From assembly GCF_028769735.1 (NCBI RefSeq), contig NC_088170.1, forward strand, positions 42,944,920-43,008,919: 64,000 bases of DNA, in the 5' to 3' direction. Numbering within the stretch: the stretch's first letter is position 1; each line of letters begins with the position of its first letter. Below the pieces are notes generated by a model. That model made no database searches, had not been told where the DNA came from, and saw only the letters and a list, made by a program, of their open reading frames with translations. Both the position numbers and the translations under genes were made by a program. The DNA comes from Zonotrichia leucophrys gambelii. Its lineage: Eukaryota > Chordata > Aves > Passeriformes > Passerellidae. This document shows positions 54,162 to 64,000 of the stretch, one piece after another.

Positions 54162-54839
54162 GTCCTGGTGGTCTGTCGAGGGATCAGCCCTGCCAGGTCC
54201 ATAACATGCACACAGCTGTGTTGGATTTGTTGTTCCTCCTCCTTTTAGGAAATATTTCATCACCGTATTCTCCTTTTGGCACTGCCTTTATATGTTTATC
54301 CCCTTATAGAGACATTATGACCAGAACAAGGCATTTCTCAAATATTTCAGCCATTCTTTGCACATCTGTATGCACGCATGTATTTAAAATATTTCTCTGT
54401 TTAATAGGGAGAATATATTTTTGTGGTTAAACAAACTGCCTTCATCTTGAAAATGTGTCATGGTTTCTCTCTTGTTGTGTCCCAGGAAGGCTCTTTGCAG
54501 TACTGCTAAAGAAAGTTAATAGTCAACCTTTCAGCAGCACTCATTTATGTCAGGAAAAAACTGTCTTTATTCCTCCATTCAAAGGAGTAAACACGGTAGC
54601 ATGGGAACTTCAGACCTGTTCAACATACAGAAAGGAGCACCAGGATCTCTGTGAATAGCTGAAGGTGTACTTTAGTTATGTTTGAGTTTTCTTGCTTGTA
54701 TGTTAAGTCAAATGTAATGTACCTGGAAACACAAGGAGCCAGGACAGAAATGTCTTGCTGGACTATACCTCCCCATGGTACCTTTTCAGCTCCCCTACCA
54801 ACATTGCCACTATATCTTTTACTTCCCTGGGAAAAGCAC

Positions 54840-56030
54840 TTCAAGTCACTTGCCTCCAGTACCATGCCTAGTTTTCCTAGCCTACCCTACCCTAGCTTTG
54901 CTTGCTTGCCTATGTCTGCCTTGCCTAGCCCTACAAATAACTTCCTGGCTTTGCTTTGCCTTGCCTACCACTCTTTGCCTTGCCTTCCATGCAGGTAAGG
55001 CAACGCAAAGCAAGTGTAGGCAATTGTAGGCAAGTCAAGGGAGAGGTTGGCAAGGCTGAAGCTGTGAGGGGAAGCCAATGGAATGGGATGTGAGAGAAGT
55101 CCCAGAAGTTAGAGGCAAGTCTGGCCATAGGAAGTCATGGTAACAGGAAAGGCTAGGCAAGGCAGAGCCCTGTAGGAAAACTGTAGGCAGGTCAAATGTG
55201 GGGCATGGGCATGCAAAGGAATACAAAGCAATGGAGAATCAGCAGGGCAAGGCAAGGAAACTGTTGGGTTGCCAAAGCAAGGCAAGTGGCAGGTCCATTC
55301 AAAGATTGCTGGTACACAAAAGCGGCCAGGACAGAACACTCTGTCCAGCCTTGATTTTGTATGGGCCATCTCTAATCTGCACCTAAGACACTTGGGTTGC
55401 CTGCTTTCCTTTGTATGCAAAAGAACTGCCATTCTGCTCCTGTAGCCCAAGGGTGAAAGATGAATTTTGTATCCAAAATTCAAGACATGTATGGATAGAT
55501 GTCAGAAGAAAGCTATCAGGACAGATAGGTGTGCTTGCACATGACCTCATCTGGGCTTCCTTTCACATGCTCTTGAAACACTGGGGCCTTGAGAAAAAAA
55601 GCCAGTAGAAGCTTGGAGAATCCTAGGAGAAGCAGGCAAGGCAATGCAAGTTGAAGAAATTCCACAAAAAGAGAGGTGGTGAATTCCAGGTGGGGGACAA
55701 GTGAGCAAGGTAATGCAAGGCAAGGAAGGGGTCCAAGGGTAAGGCAAGACAAGTGGTGGCTTTGCCAGGCAACACAAAAGAGAGGGAGGCAAGGCAATAA
55801 GAGTCCTAGAAGGAGAAGGAAATGAAAGATTGGAGCTGGACAACTGGGAAGGAAAAGAAGCATAGGTGAGCAAGTCAATGTAAGGCACTGGGTTGGTATG
55901 AAGGGCAACGGAAGGACATGCATGAGTCAGGAAGGCAAAGGAAAGGAAAGGAATGGTCAGCAATGACAAGGAAATGCAAGGCTGGGTAGGAAAGGCAAGG
56001 CAATGTGGGGGAGGGATAGAGGCAATACAA
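54840..56030. repeat. Degenerate CCTTG/CAAGG simple-repeat domain with strand switch
   Basis: From about 54,840 to 54,993 the plus strand is rich in 'ttgccttgcct'. From about 54,995 onward it is rich in the complementary 'aaggcaaggcaatgc' motif, continuing patchily to about 56,030. The junction around 'tccatgcaggtaaggc' (54,985-55,005) is the centre of an imperfect inverted repeat. Pro/Leu/Ser-rich frames on the minus strand result from the repeat and are not genes. Confidence 0.7.
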
Positions 56031-56109
56031 TGGGTATCTTAACAGGAAATGTCCATGCACAGCAAGACCAAGAGCAAAGTGGTAGAGAGGTCAAAGTGGG
56101 AAATAGGTG

Positions 56110-56175
56110 AATGCAGATAAGAAAGAAAGAAAGAAAGTACATAGCTCTTTTGTGTGTGTGTATGTGTGTGTGAAT
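56110..56175. repeat. Microsatellites (GAAA)n and (TG)n
   Basis: A short GAAA run ('aagaaagaaagaaagaaag', about 56,118-56,136) is followed by a TG-rich run ('tgtgtgtgtgtatgtgtgtgtg', about 56,151-56,172). Both are interrupted and short. Confidence 0.8.
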
Positions 56176-57742
56176 GAATGTTTTTGAATGTAAGTGGCAA
56201 GGTCCAAGCAACCTTTTCATCCTGGCACATCTGTGTGTGTGAGATATAGCCAGAAACTTCTCCATTTAGATTTAGACTGCAAGTAGGACACAGAATGTGA
56301 TGGTGTGAATAGCTGAGCAGGAAAGTACATCACATGAGCATGTTTCAACAGAAGCAGTTTGTGCAAGAAGGAGATGGATGCGTGGGACTCCAGCAATATG
56401 GCAATGCACTCAGCTGAGAAGCAAAGTGCAATGCCTCGGTGCATGCTCTGAAAATAAAAGGCTGCAAGGAAAAGGCAAGGGGACAGGTCAGTGGAAGCTT
56501 TCTGTCCTGGCACACTGAGCTGTTTAAAGGTGAACTTCTGTTTGGTTTTACGAAGGACTCAGCCACACTGAGAGGATGTGGTTTTTCCACGTAGCTGACA
56601 AGGCAAGTGAGAATCACTGGTACATTTGGCAGAGTTTGTAGACTGTGAGGAGAAGTTGACGGCCAGGCCTGGTTTTTGATGTGGCACTTGTTGCAAGGAA
56701 GAAGCTGCTGGATGGTTTAAGCTTTTGGGGATCCGGGAGAGGGAAAGACTACGCTAGTACCTCATTAAACTAATGATTGTTGATCATGACATAAACCAGA
56801 AGTGAAATTTCCCCCCATTCACCCCAGTTTTTTCACCTTTTCATCCAGCAGCCTGAGCCTTTTTGAGGCTGCTGTCAAAGGCCTTGCCTTGAAAGCTAGA
56901 AGGGTCTCAGTTCACCAGAGACACATGGAAAACAGCTAAAGTCAATTGCAGAATTGCCCTGAGCAGAGCTGTTGTTTCAGTACCTGAAATTACCATTGCA
57001 ATTATTGCAAGAATCACCATTTTATTACTCAAATATTTGAAATAAGGTAGCAATCTTCTTGTCGTTGCAGTCCTTGGAAGTTTTTGCTATTTACTGAAAC
57101 AGGTCACAGATCAAACACAAGAATCTAATCTCACTGGCCATTGTGTCAATAGCACTTGATGAATTCAAGGTACCATTGTAACATACAGAATGGGGCTATG
57201 CAAGAAAATGGACATGGGGGCAGAAAACCTTTCTACCATGTGAACTCTGGGAGTAATCCATCATGCCTCAGTGTGCTGCGGCTGGTCAGAGAGCTACATG
57301 ATGGGTCTCTGTGCCCACGGCACTCTCAGGGCTCAAGGCCCCACATGAACTCCCCAGCTTACAGACACGCAAGTAAAGCCCACTGAAAAATGCAGTTCTC
57401 CAGGCAGCTTACTGAAACCAGCTAGGAGTTCCCAGCATCATGCTGGGCACCTCTGCCCACAGACAGCTTTGCTTTTACTGAATCCAGAACACAGTTGCAT
57501 TTTTCTAGTCTTTAGCTCTACTAAGGTATTTTATGTAACATTGCGAGAAAATAATTGTTTTGATAATGATCAGTAACAGAGGGGATAATGTACCTTTGGC
57601 TGCTCTCTTCTTTTGCTGCTCCATTTTGCTTGCTTTGCTATCGCTTTCTGTCAAATAAATACTAGCGTACTACCTCATCAAGTCTTGCTGTGAAGACAGA
57701 CTGCCAGAAAGGTAGAGAAACTTTAAACTTTTACAAGACCCT

Positions 57743-58373
57743 TGTAGCACGTGTGTGGGATCTCAGCACCTCAGGACTGAGGTGCCGAGTCACCGAGACC
57801 ACCCTTGGGGGACTCGGGAGTCCTGGAATGTTGCCAGAAGTGTCTGGTGGCTGGACTTTGATCCTACACAGGAGACGACACTTGTATGAGGATAGGAGGA
57901 TTTCACCGGAGTGAATGGTGAAGGGATAAGTTAATTAGAGAGTGAAACACAGGGTTTAGGATTTCTGTACAGGGGGGTTTAGAGAAGTAAGATGGAGGAA
58001 TTGGGGCGTGTCCCGTCCTTCTTCTTCTTCTTCTTCTCCTCCATCTTCTGTGGTGATGGTGGCACTTTGGGATTGGTTATTACTAAAAGTGCACTGGTTA
58101 ATAAGGGTAAAAGGTATTGGGGAAAAATTATAAATATTGTATACGTAACTTTGAGTATAAAGATAGGTGACCGCCCCGGAGGGAGGGAGTGTGCTCATGG
58201 CTGGCTGCTGAGCAGACCTCTGTCGGGCCGAGAGAAAATCTTTTAGATAAGCAATTAACAAACACCGAGACCGAGAAAAGATTTGAAGCCTCTTCTTGTC
58301 TTTTGAAGCGTGGGCTGCCCCAAGGCCACCCCGGGCCTTTCCAGGCCATCCAAACAGCCGAAAACCGGACACA
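57743..58373 (+). mobile_element. ERV LTR of a passerine type
   Basis: The block begins TGTAGCACGTGTGTGGG, followed by 'gatctcagcacctcaggact' and 'gaggtgccgagtcaccgaga', and ends near 'cagccgaaaaccggaca'. This resembles an abundant songbird LTR type (recalled, not searched). A CTT microsatellite (58,017-58,041) and an ATA-rich segment lie inside. A matching target duplication was not found, so the bounds are approximate. Confidence 0.65.
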
Positions 58374-61300
58374 CGTGTCTTGTCAATTTGTATGCATTGA
58401 ACTAAATCCAGTAGAAAAGCAGTGAATAGAGGAACCGTTCTCTTTTCATTTGAATGGGGATAAAAATGCATATCAAATAAAAGCATTTTAGAGCTGCAGG
58501 AAGATTTTACATGTAGCTGCTAGCAAATCATAAAAAGATGCATATTTACTGGTTGGGTTCCTTTCAGAATTTACAAGAATTCCAGACAAAAAACATAGCT
58601 TCGTATACTGCAAATCTAAATCACAGTATCTAGAAAGTTGACATGAAAAAGAGCAAGAGGAAGAAAACCAAAAAGAAAACCAAAGGAATAAGGCACAACC
58701 TCTCCTCCTTTTCTGCTCACTACAGTACCTTAGAAGTACCTTTGAGTGTGCTCACAGTCGTGTTAAAAAATTTTGCCAAGAACAATTGTGGAAAACTGTG
58801 GAAAGCTGTACTATCTGAACAGAAACATAGGGTTTGCTTTCACAACCATTAAATCTGCATGCAATGCATATGGTAAGGGTATGTTTTGTATATTCAAAAA
58901 CAATTGAAAACTATTTTTGAAATGAAGGGACTGCTTTTTGTTTGTTTTGAATTACTTGGCTAAATATGGCGCATGTTAAAATACTGCAGACATGTGTTTC
59001 ATTTTAGAGATGCCAACTGCAAAGGAGGGAATCATTTTGTGTGCTTAAGGAAGTAAAGTATTGGAGAGTGCTTTTGTTACTTCTTTAGAAGGTTAGAACA
59101 TGCGTAAAAGATGCTAGCTGGGGACTTACAATTAATTAATTATTTGCTCTATGTAGGTCAAATGACATGAACTTTCAAAAAGAAAATGTAGTCTTATTCT
59201 ATGTGCTAATTCTGAAGTAGATTAATAACCCTGAAGCACAACATGGATATGAAGAGGGTTATGACAGGAAAGGTTAAGAAACACTGCTGACAGCAAAAGG
59301 CTTACCTGCTTCACACAAATACAGGAGATAAAATACTATTTTTACACAAGTATTATTATTCAGAGCTTTCCTTGAAAGGTTTCAATGCCAAGCATGACAG
59401 TAAAATTCTGAGTGACAGTAAAATTTACTCAATCATGAATAAAATTCTTAGTGTGATCTAAGTACCTTAAGCAAAGGGTAGCTCTAGCATAACTGGTATT
59501 TTATGGCAAAAAAGGCAACTTGGCGTGCGTTTCTCACTTCTACTCCATTAAATGCTTACTCTATCTCAGATTCCTTTTGAGGGATACCAACACAAGCCCT
59601 GAAACTGCATGAAAATTATGATTTGAAGAAGGATAGATTAGAAAAATGGAATAATGGTAGTGTTTTTTTTTCCTTCCAACTGCTTTGTTTGCCTTTTTTA
59701 AATTTTGAAGTCCTTTCTGGTGTCACCACGGTTGCACTGCAGCAAGTGTTAGGTTGTAAGCTGTCCATATTGCCAGCTTCTGGACTGCCTTCAGAAAACT
59801 TCCCACTGGTTTTGTCTAGAAGTCACAAGCAGTAGAGATGACAAAGACTGCAGAAACCTTCTCATCTCCTTCTAGAGCAAGACCATGTCTTTGACCCACT
59901 CTTAACTAGACAACTTTCATCAGTCATGAGGGAGTCTCATGTTCAAGAGCTAAGCAGTGACAGCTGTAAATGACAAAAAGCACACTGAAATTCTCTTGGG
60001 ACTCCAGCAGAGAGCAATGAAGGAGGTTGAATTCACTTCCTTGGGAAGTTTTAAAATGCACATTAACTTTAGCACAGGAGCTAAGCCATCGTAACCTTTG
60101 TTGAGTATGTCTGCATAGACAGAGTTTCCATCACTGCAGAAGGAATGTTATTTAACCCACGTTATCATCTCTAGCTGCTAAGCTGCAGTTACTGCAGAGT
60201 ATCCGGCAATTTATTTTACAGGGTGGGCTTTTATGTGTAAACCATGAGTAATATTTCAGAGAGAAGTATTTGGGAGGAAACCCCCAACTCTTAACTATTT
60301 CAAATAACGGTTCCATTTGAAAGTCAAAAAGATCTAAAACCTTTCATGTCTAGACGTATTACCAGCACAAACTGTACCAGTTTTTACGACGCCTTTTATT
60401 ATGGCAGCATAACTCTGCCGTGGATGTTCTTGCTCTGGAATATTCCTTAAGAAATGAAGTCCTTGCTAGAAATAAAACAAAATTAGCCAAAATATTGGGC
60501 TGGACGTTTTCAAAGGCTTTGTGCTAAAGGCTAAACTCTTTAATGAGTGGACTAAAAGTTAAATCAATACAGCATAAAACAGTTCAAAGATATCTTGTGT
60601 CTTAATGTTCTCACAGAAGACTGTAAATAACCTCTATTTTTGTGGGTTTGTTTTATCCATTTAGATGTATCTTCTACTTCCTTCCACAGTATGAGAATGT
60701 TTATGACAAGGTTGGATGACCTCATGCAAACCTCTATAGGTAAAGAAAGAGAAGCCAGTAAAGAATTGTTAATTGCAGGTGGAAAGAAGAAGAAGAAGAA
60801 GGCCAACAAAACAAAACAAAAGGAAAAATAATAATTAAACCCTCCCCCCTGTTTTCTGTGAAAAGTAAAGGCACAGACAAGAAAGAGCAAGTGTAAAACT
60901 CTCACTAGATAAAGACACTTTATCTGGCTCAAGTATTTTGTGGTACATTTCTTGCTGTTTTCTCATGCCAAATATATTAACCATTGAAGGTGTCCCTTTT
61001 CTCTTTCTGGAATACAGCTAGGAAGGTGGCTGTGTCATTGCTGACAAGCTGCTGTTCTCAGAGGTGTCCAGCTGAAAGTCCTAGATCAACTGATTTGCTC
61101 TGTCACTTACATATGGCATGACTTAACCACTTAGAGTTTCAGCACCTGAACATGCCCAGCCCTACAATACTTTGCCCCTTGAATGGTTATATAGGCTCCT
61201 TGGCAACTGGCATTTGCAAGTACATGAAACTATGCAGAATTTGCACCATGAGATGATGCCAAATGAGTCACACCTGTAGATTAACTAGAGCATGCAAAGC

Positions 61301-62609
61301 AGAGAGGGGGGAATGAGAGCACAAGAAGAAAGTACACAAGAAGAGTACAATCTACTTTTTTTCTGCAACAGAGCTAACACCGTAGAAATCAAAATTAACA
61401 CAAATCCTCCTAGGGTTAGTTCTTGCAAAAGGCTAAGAGTTCCTTTTGTGTACACAGGCTTGGAATATTTAGCTTTGGAATATCAACTCAGTTACAAATG
61501 GAAGTGCGGGAGGGAGCCACCATTCTTACGCTGAACTATGATATGTGCACAACCTTTCATGGGGATCCATCTTTGTCACGCATATCACATTTTATAAGAC
61601 AAGAGGCATTGTTGAATGGCTTCAGTGAAAAAAAATCTTCAGTGCACTCCAAATGGAATTAGGATCCAAAGGAGTGAGCATTTCAAGAAAGCCTGAGATA
61701 TTGCCTGTGATGAGATCCCTTCTAAGAGGTTCATTTAAGGTACCAAATTCTCCATCTAATTACAGTCAGATTAGTCAGAGGATAAAAGCAATCTCTTAAA
61801 ATGGTCCTTTGGGAAGACAGTGTTTGCAGGGAATTTAGTACTTCCTGCTATATTGCCTACATTCCAGAAAAGAGTATTAAATACTGAAATACGACCAATG
61901 GAAGATGAAGTCTTTGTGAATGTAAAAGTCCAGTGCATGGCAATCTCAGAAAGGAACTTATCAAAGTCCTTGAATTGCCAACACCCAATTGTGAGTTGGC
62001 AGTGCATGCCAGGTTTTAGCAAACTACAGCAAAATGCAGATGACGAAACGAGGCCATTAAATCACATACAGTATGAAGCAGTATGAAAGAGGAAAGCAGC
62101 TGCAAGTGTCAACCCTGTTAATGGTCTCGGTATTACTGACATTTGCAGAAATTTGAAATGAGTCTATGAAAATTACAAATGAGGCAAAAGAAAGGCAGCG
62201 ATGACTCCCCTGGCAGTGTTTCCTAACAGGGATCTTCAAAATGTAAAGATTGTATCATCCTTTCAACTGAAGGAAGGTATGAAAACAACAGGAAGGAAAT
62301 GGCATCAAATGCTAGAAAGACTCTGGGCAGTGTACTTCCAGACAGAAAGGCCGCTGTTGGAAAACTGACTAAACTGGCACCAATGCAGCAGCATTGTACT
62401 AAACCCCAGAAATGTTCACTGCTTCACTCTCTGCCATTCTGGCAATATGCACACAGCAGCTCTGCAACATTCCTACTGATCATCTGAAGCTGTCAAGCTG
62501 GAGAAGGATTGTCCTTCTCCAACGTCCAGGCTAGCTATCCAGCTCTGCTAGCAGCAGGGGCGCACTAATCCAATCTCCGTGGTTCGGGACAGCACCTAAG
62601 GCAAATGCC
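58374..62609. other. Intergenic DNA, no gene supported
   Basis: This is AT-rich sequence with only short open frames. None has recognisable homology or consistent splice borders. Short AAG/AGA-rich patches occur near 58,645-58,685 and 60,785-60,830. No repeat with defined ends was identified. Confidence 0.4.
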
Positions 62610-63117
62610 CTGTGCTATGACAGCAGCGCTACCTTGTCGTAGGATGTGGCTTGGCTTGTGGCTACAGTCAGCAGAAAAAGAGAGCACTCTCCAGCTGTGG
62701 TGAATCAAAGTTTATGGGGTCCCAGGGGAACCAACAGCTGAAGAGAATGTCAGGGAGGTTGCAACAGCTTATAAGGAGAGAGGAAGACAGGGGAGGAGTC
62801 AGTCCTCTGGCGAATTGAGTTTTAGAGGGGAGTGGGATACAAAAGATGGACTTAGGGAGAACACCAGTGAGGATGACTTGAGGGTGGGACCCCTGAACCA
62901 ATCACTCAATGCTCTAGCTGGAAGTTTCTAGAGAGAAGGGTGGGAGCGCTGAGTGACGGACAGGGCACTGGAGAGGGATTTGAGAAAGGGTAATTAGTCT
63001 CCAAGGCATCTGGGGAGGAGTTGGGATAACCGGCAGCACAAGGGAGGGAGGAGAGAACCAGGACAGAGCCATTATATGAAAAGGGGAAATGGAACAGTCC
63101 AACTTCTACAAACACAA
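62610..63117 (-). mobile_element. LTR related to the element at the left window edge
   Basis: The plus strand begins TGTGCTATGACAGC and ends CTACAAACACAACA, giving TG...CA ends. It aligns in patches with 1-720, including 'acccctgaaccaatcactca' against the corresponding 'acccctagcatctggctaat', then 'gagtgacgga' against 'gagtgattga'. A weak poly(A)-like signal on the minus strand (about 62,712) suggests right-to-left orientation. No target duplication was seen. The copies are clearly diverged, so both are old. Confidence 0.55.
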
Positions 63118-63144
63118 CAATCATCTCCTTGGCAAACTGGGAGT

Positions 63145-63620
63145 GAGGGTCCATAGTGACACGGAGTTCTCAGGCAGGTGCAAAGGCAAGCCACTTTATT
63201 GCAAAAACCAGGCTTTTGAAGCACTCAGGCCTTTATCAGTTACATAACTTTAAGCCATAACAAACATCATTCAACCAACCACCACATACCACGCTGTGAA
63301 CAGGCGTTTTCTAGAACCTGTTGATCTACCTCTAAGTCTAGAACTTGTTGATCTACCTCTAATTCAGCTGCATCACTTCCCCATACTCCTTTTCTACTTA
63401 GCCAAAGTAACAGGCCTCAGCCATGGTTTTACAAGGCCTTCCTTTTGTAAAGTTCTACCTATACGCAACAGCAAACCACTAGTTTCTTCCATGCAAGAGT
63501 TTAGGTAGACGATTTGCATCTGCCCTTCCAGTGAAACATAACGGGGAGAGAAAATCTTGTCAGAGATATTCAGTCATTCCATTTTCTAGACAGGCCAAAT
63601 AAAAAGAAAAGCAAGTTATA
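63145..63620 (-). repeat. Probable LTR-derived repeat with a 27-bp tandem duplication
   Basis: A minus-strand AATAAA (plus 'ctttattgc' at about 63,197) follows a layout like the neighbouring LTR. Inside, a unit of about 27 bases beginning 'tctagaac(c/t)tgttgat' is repeated head to tail at about 63,309-63,363. Ends were not defined, and the family was not recognised. Confidence 0.35.
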
Positions 63621-64000
63621 GTATTGTCTACTTGCTCTTACAGAACACCTGCTGCCCTCTGACAATGAACTAGCAGAAAACCAACAAAAGTGAGACTTGA
63701 GGCAAACAACCCTTTGAAGGGAATAATGACATGATCAATAAAGACATCACATTTCCAGGCTATCACTTGAAATGTCAGCAAAGGCTTGAGAGCAGAGGCT
63801 GAACTAATGGGGAAAGGGTAAAAGAATCCCAAGAAAAACATGACCAAAGATTAAAAGAATTCCAAGAAAAACATAGGCAACTGACCTGTAGAAGCCTTCA
63901 GGAAGTCAGTGGCCGCTGATTTACATAGGCCATTCAAGTTAATTTACCTGTGCACCTTCCACTCCTTTTTCACCTGTCAGCACCATAGGGTGAATTGTGA

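Larger units (their letters stand above)
45532..54166 (+). mobile_element. Endogenous retrovirus with an internally inverted pol-env segment and nested LTRs
   Basis: Two same-orientation LTRs (45,537-46,078 plus 47,422-47,428; and 53,615-54,161) begin TGTTGGGATCC and end CA. The outer flanks carry the identical 5-bp duplication GTCCT (45,532-45,536 and 54,162-54,166), so they belong to one integration. By eye the LTRs differ at roughly 30 of ~545 positions. Matrix and capsid parts of gag read on the plus strand (47,603 to about 49,290). The end of gag, pol and env read on the minus strand (about 53,598 down to 49,482). A purine-rich tract (53,601-53,613) still abuts the 3' LTR. No primer-binding site is recognisable. 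Every gene is broken by stops, shifts or deletions. The gag and pol are betaretrovirus-like, and the transmembrane env is of the alpharetrovirus-like class. Confidence 0.9.

Noticed and set aside
55516..56265. Several overlapping 100-140-codon minus-strand Pro/Leu/Ser/Cys-rich frames
   Set aside because: They are translations of the CAAGG-type simple repeat and change frame freely.
61820..62086. 88-codon plus-strand frame near the right end
   Set aside because: No recognisable family, no flanking splice or promoter signals, and similar-sized frames occur at random in this AT-rich DNA.

Overview
This window looks like the nuclear genome of a songbird (passerine). It has large split genes with GT-AG introns, several CR1 LINE tails, and many ERV long terminal repeats of types I associate with passerines. 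Four complete protein-coding genes can be assembled exon by exon. Their order and orientation match the human 12q23.3 block HSP90B1 - C12orf73/UQCC6 - TDG - GLT8D2, read here in the opposite direction.

Layout. 1-3,295: GLT8D2 upstream region, with an old LTR at the left edge. 3,296-14,810 (+): GLT8D2, 9 coding exons, 350 aa. 14,811-17,336: tail-to-tail 3' UTR zone with a bidirectional poly(A) signal. 17,337-25,025 (-): TDG, 10 coding exons, 408 aa, with a solo LTR in its short last intron. 25,026-25,362: CpG-rich head-to-head promoter with a CACGTG box. 25,363-27,188 (+): UQCC6/C12orf73 (Brawnin), 2 coding exons, 67 aa. 27,189-30,600: UQCC6 3' UTR and intergenic DNA. 30,854-40,447 (-): HSP90B1 (GRP94/endoplasmin), 18 coding exons, 795 aa, ending in KDEL. 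Its promoter at 40,450-40,800 carries two perfect ER-stress elements and one near-perfect copy. 40,800-45,536: CpG island shore, an ERVL-type LTR and unannotated DNA.

45,537-54,161 is a provirus with paired LTRs and a matching 5-bp target-site duplication. The first part of gag is in the + orientation. The end of gag, pol and env (about 49.4-53.6 kb) lie on the opposite strand between the two + LTRs. A complete 1.34-kb solo LTR of another family is inserted near the 3' end of the 5' LTR with its own 5-bp duplication, and a further LTR interrupts pol. All retroviral frames are broken. 54,840-56,030 is a degenerate CAAGG/CCTTG simple-repeat domain that switches strand. The rest holds more LTRs (57.7-58.4 kb, 62.6-63.1 kb and probably 63.15-63.6 kb) and no gene I can support.

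Functionally the host genes are housekeeping or secretory-pathway genes: an ER chaperone, a base-excision-repair glycosylase, a complex III assembly microprotein and a Golgi-type glycosyltransferase. The unusual material is the nested, internally inverted provirus, the LTR-bearing TDG intron and a hairpin-bearing tandem repeat in GLT8D2 intron 3. All calls were made by eye. Exon boundaries were checked for reading phase, and the four CDSs sum to whole codons.
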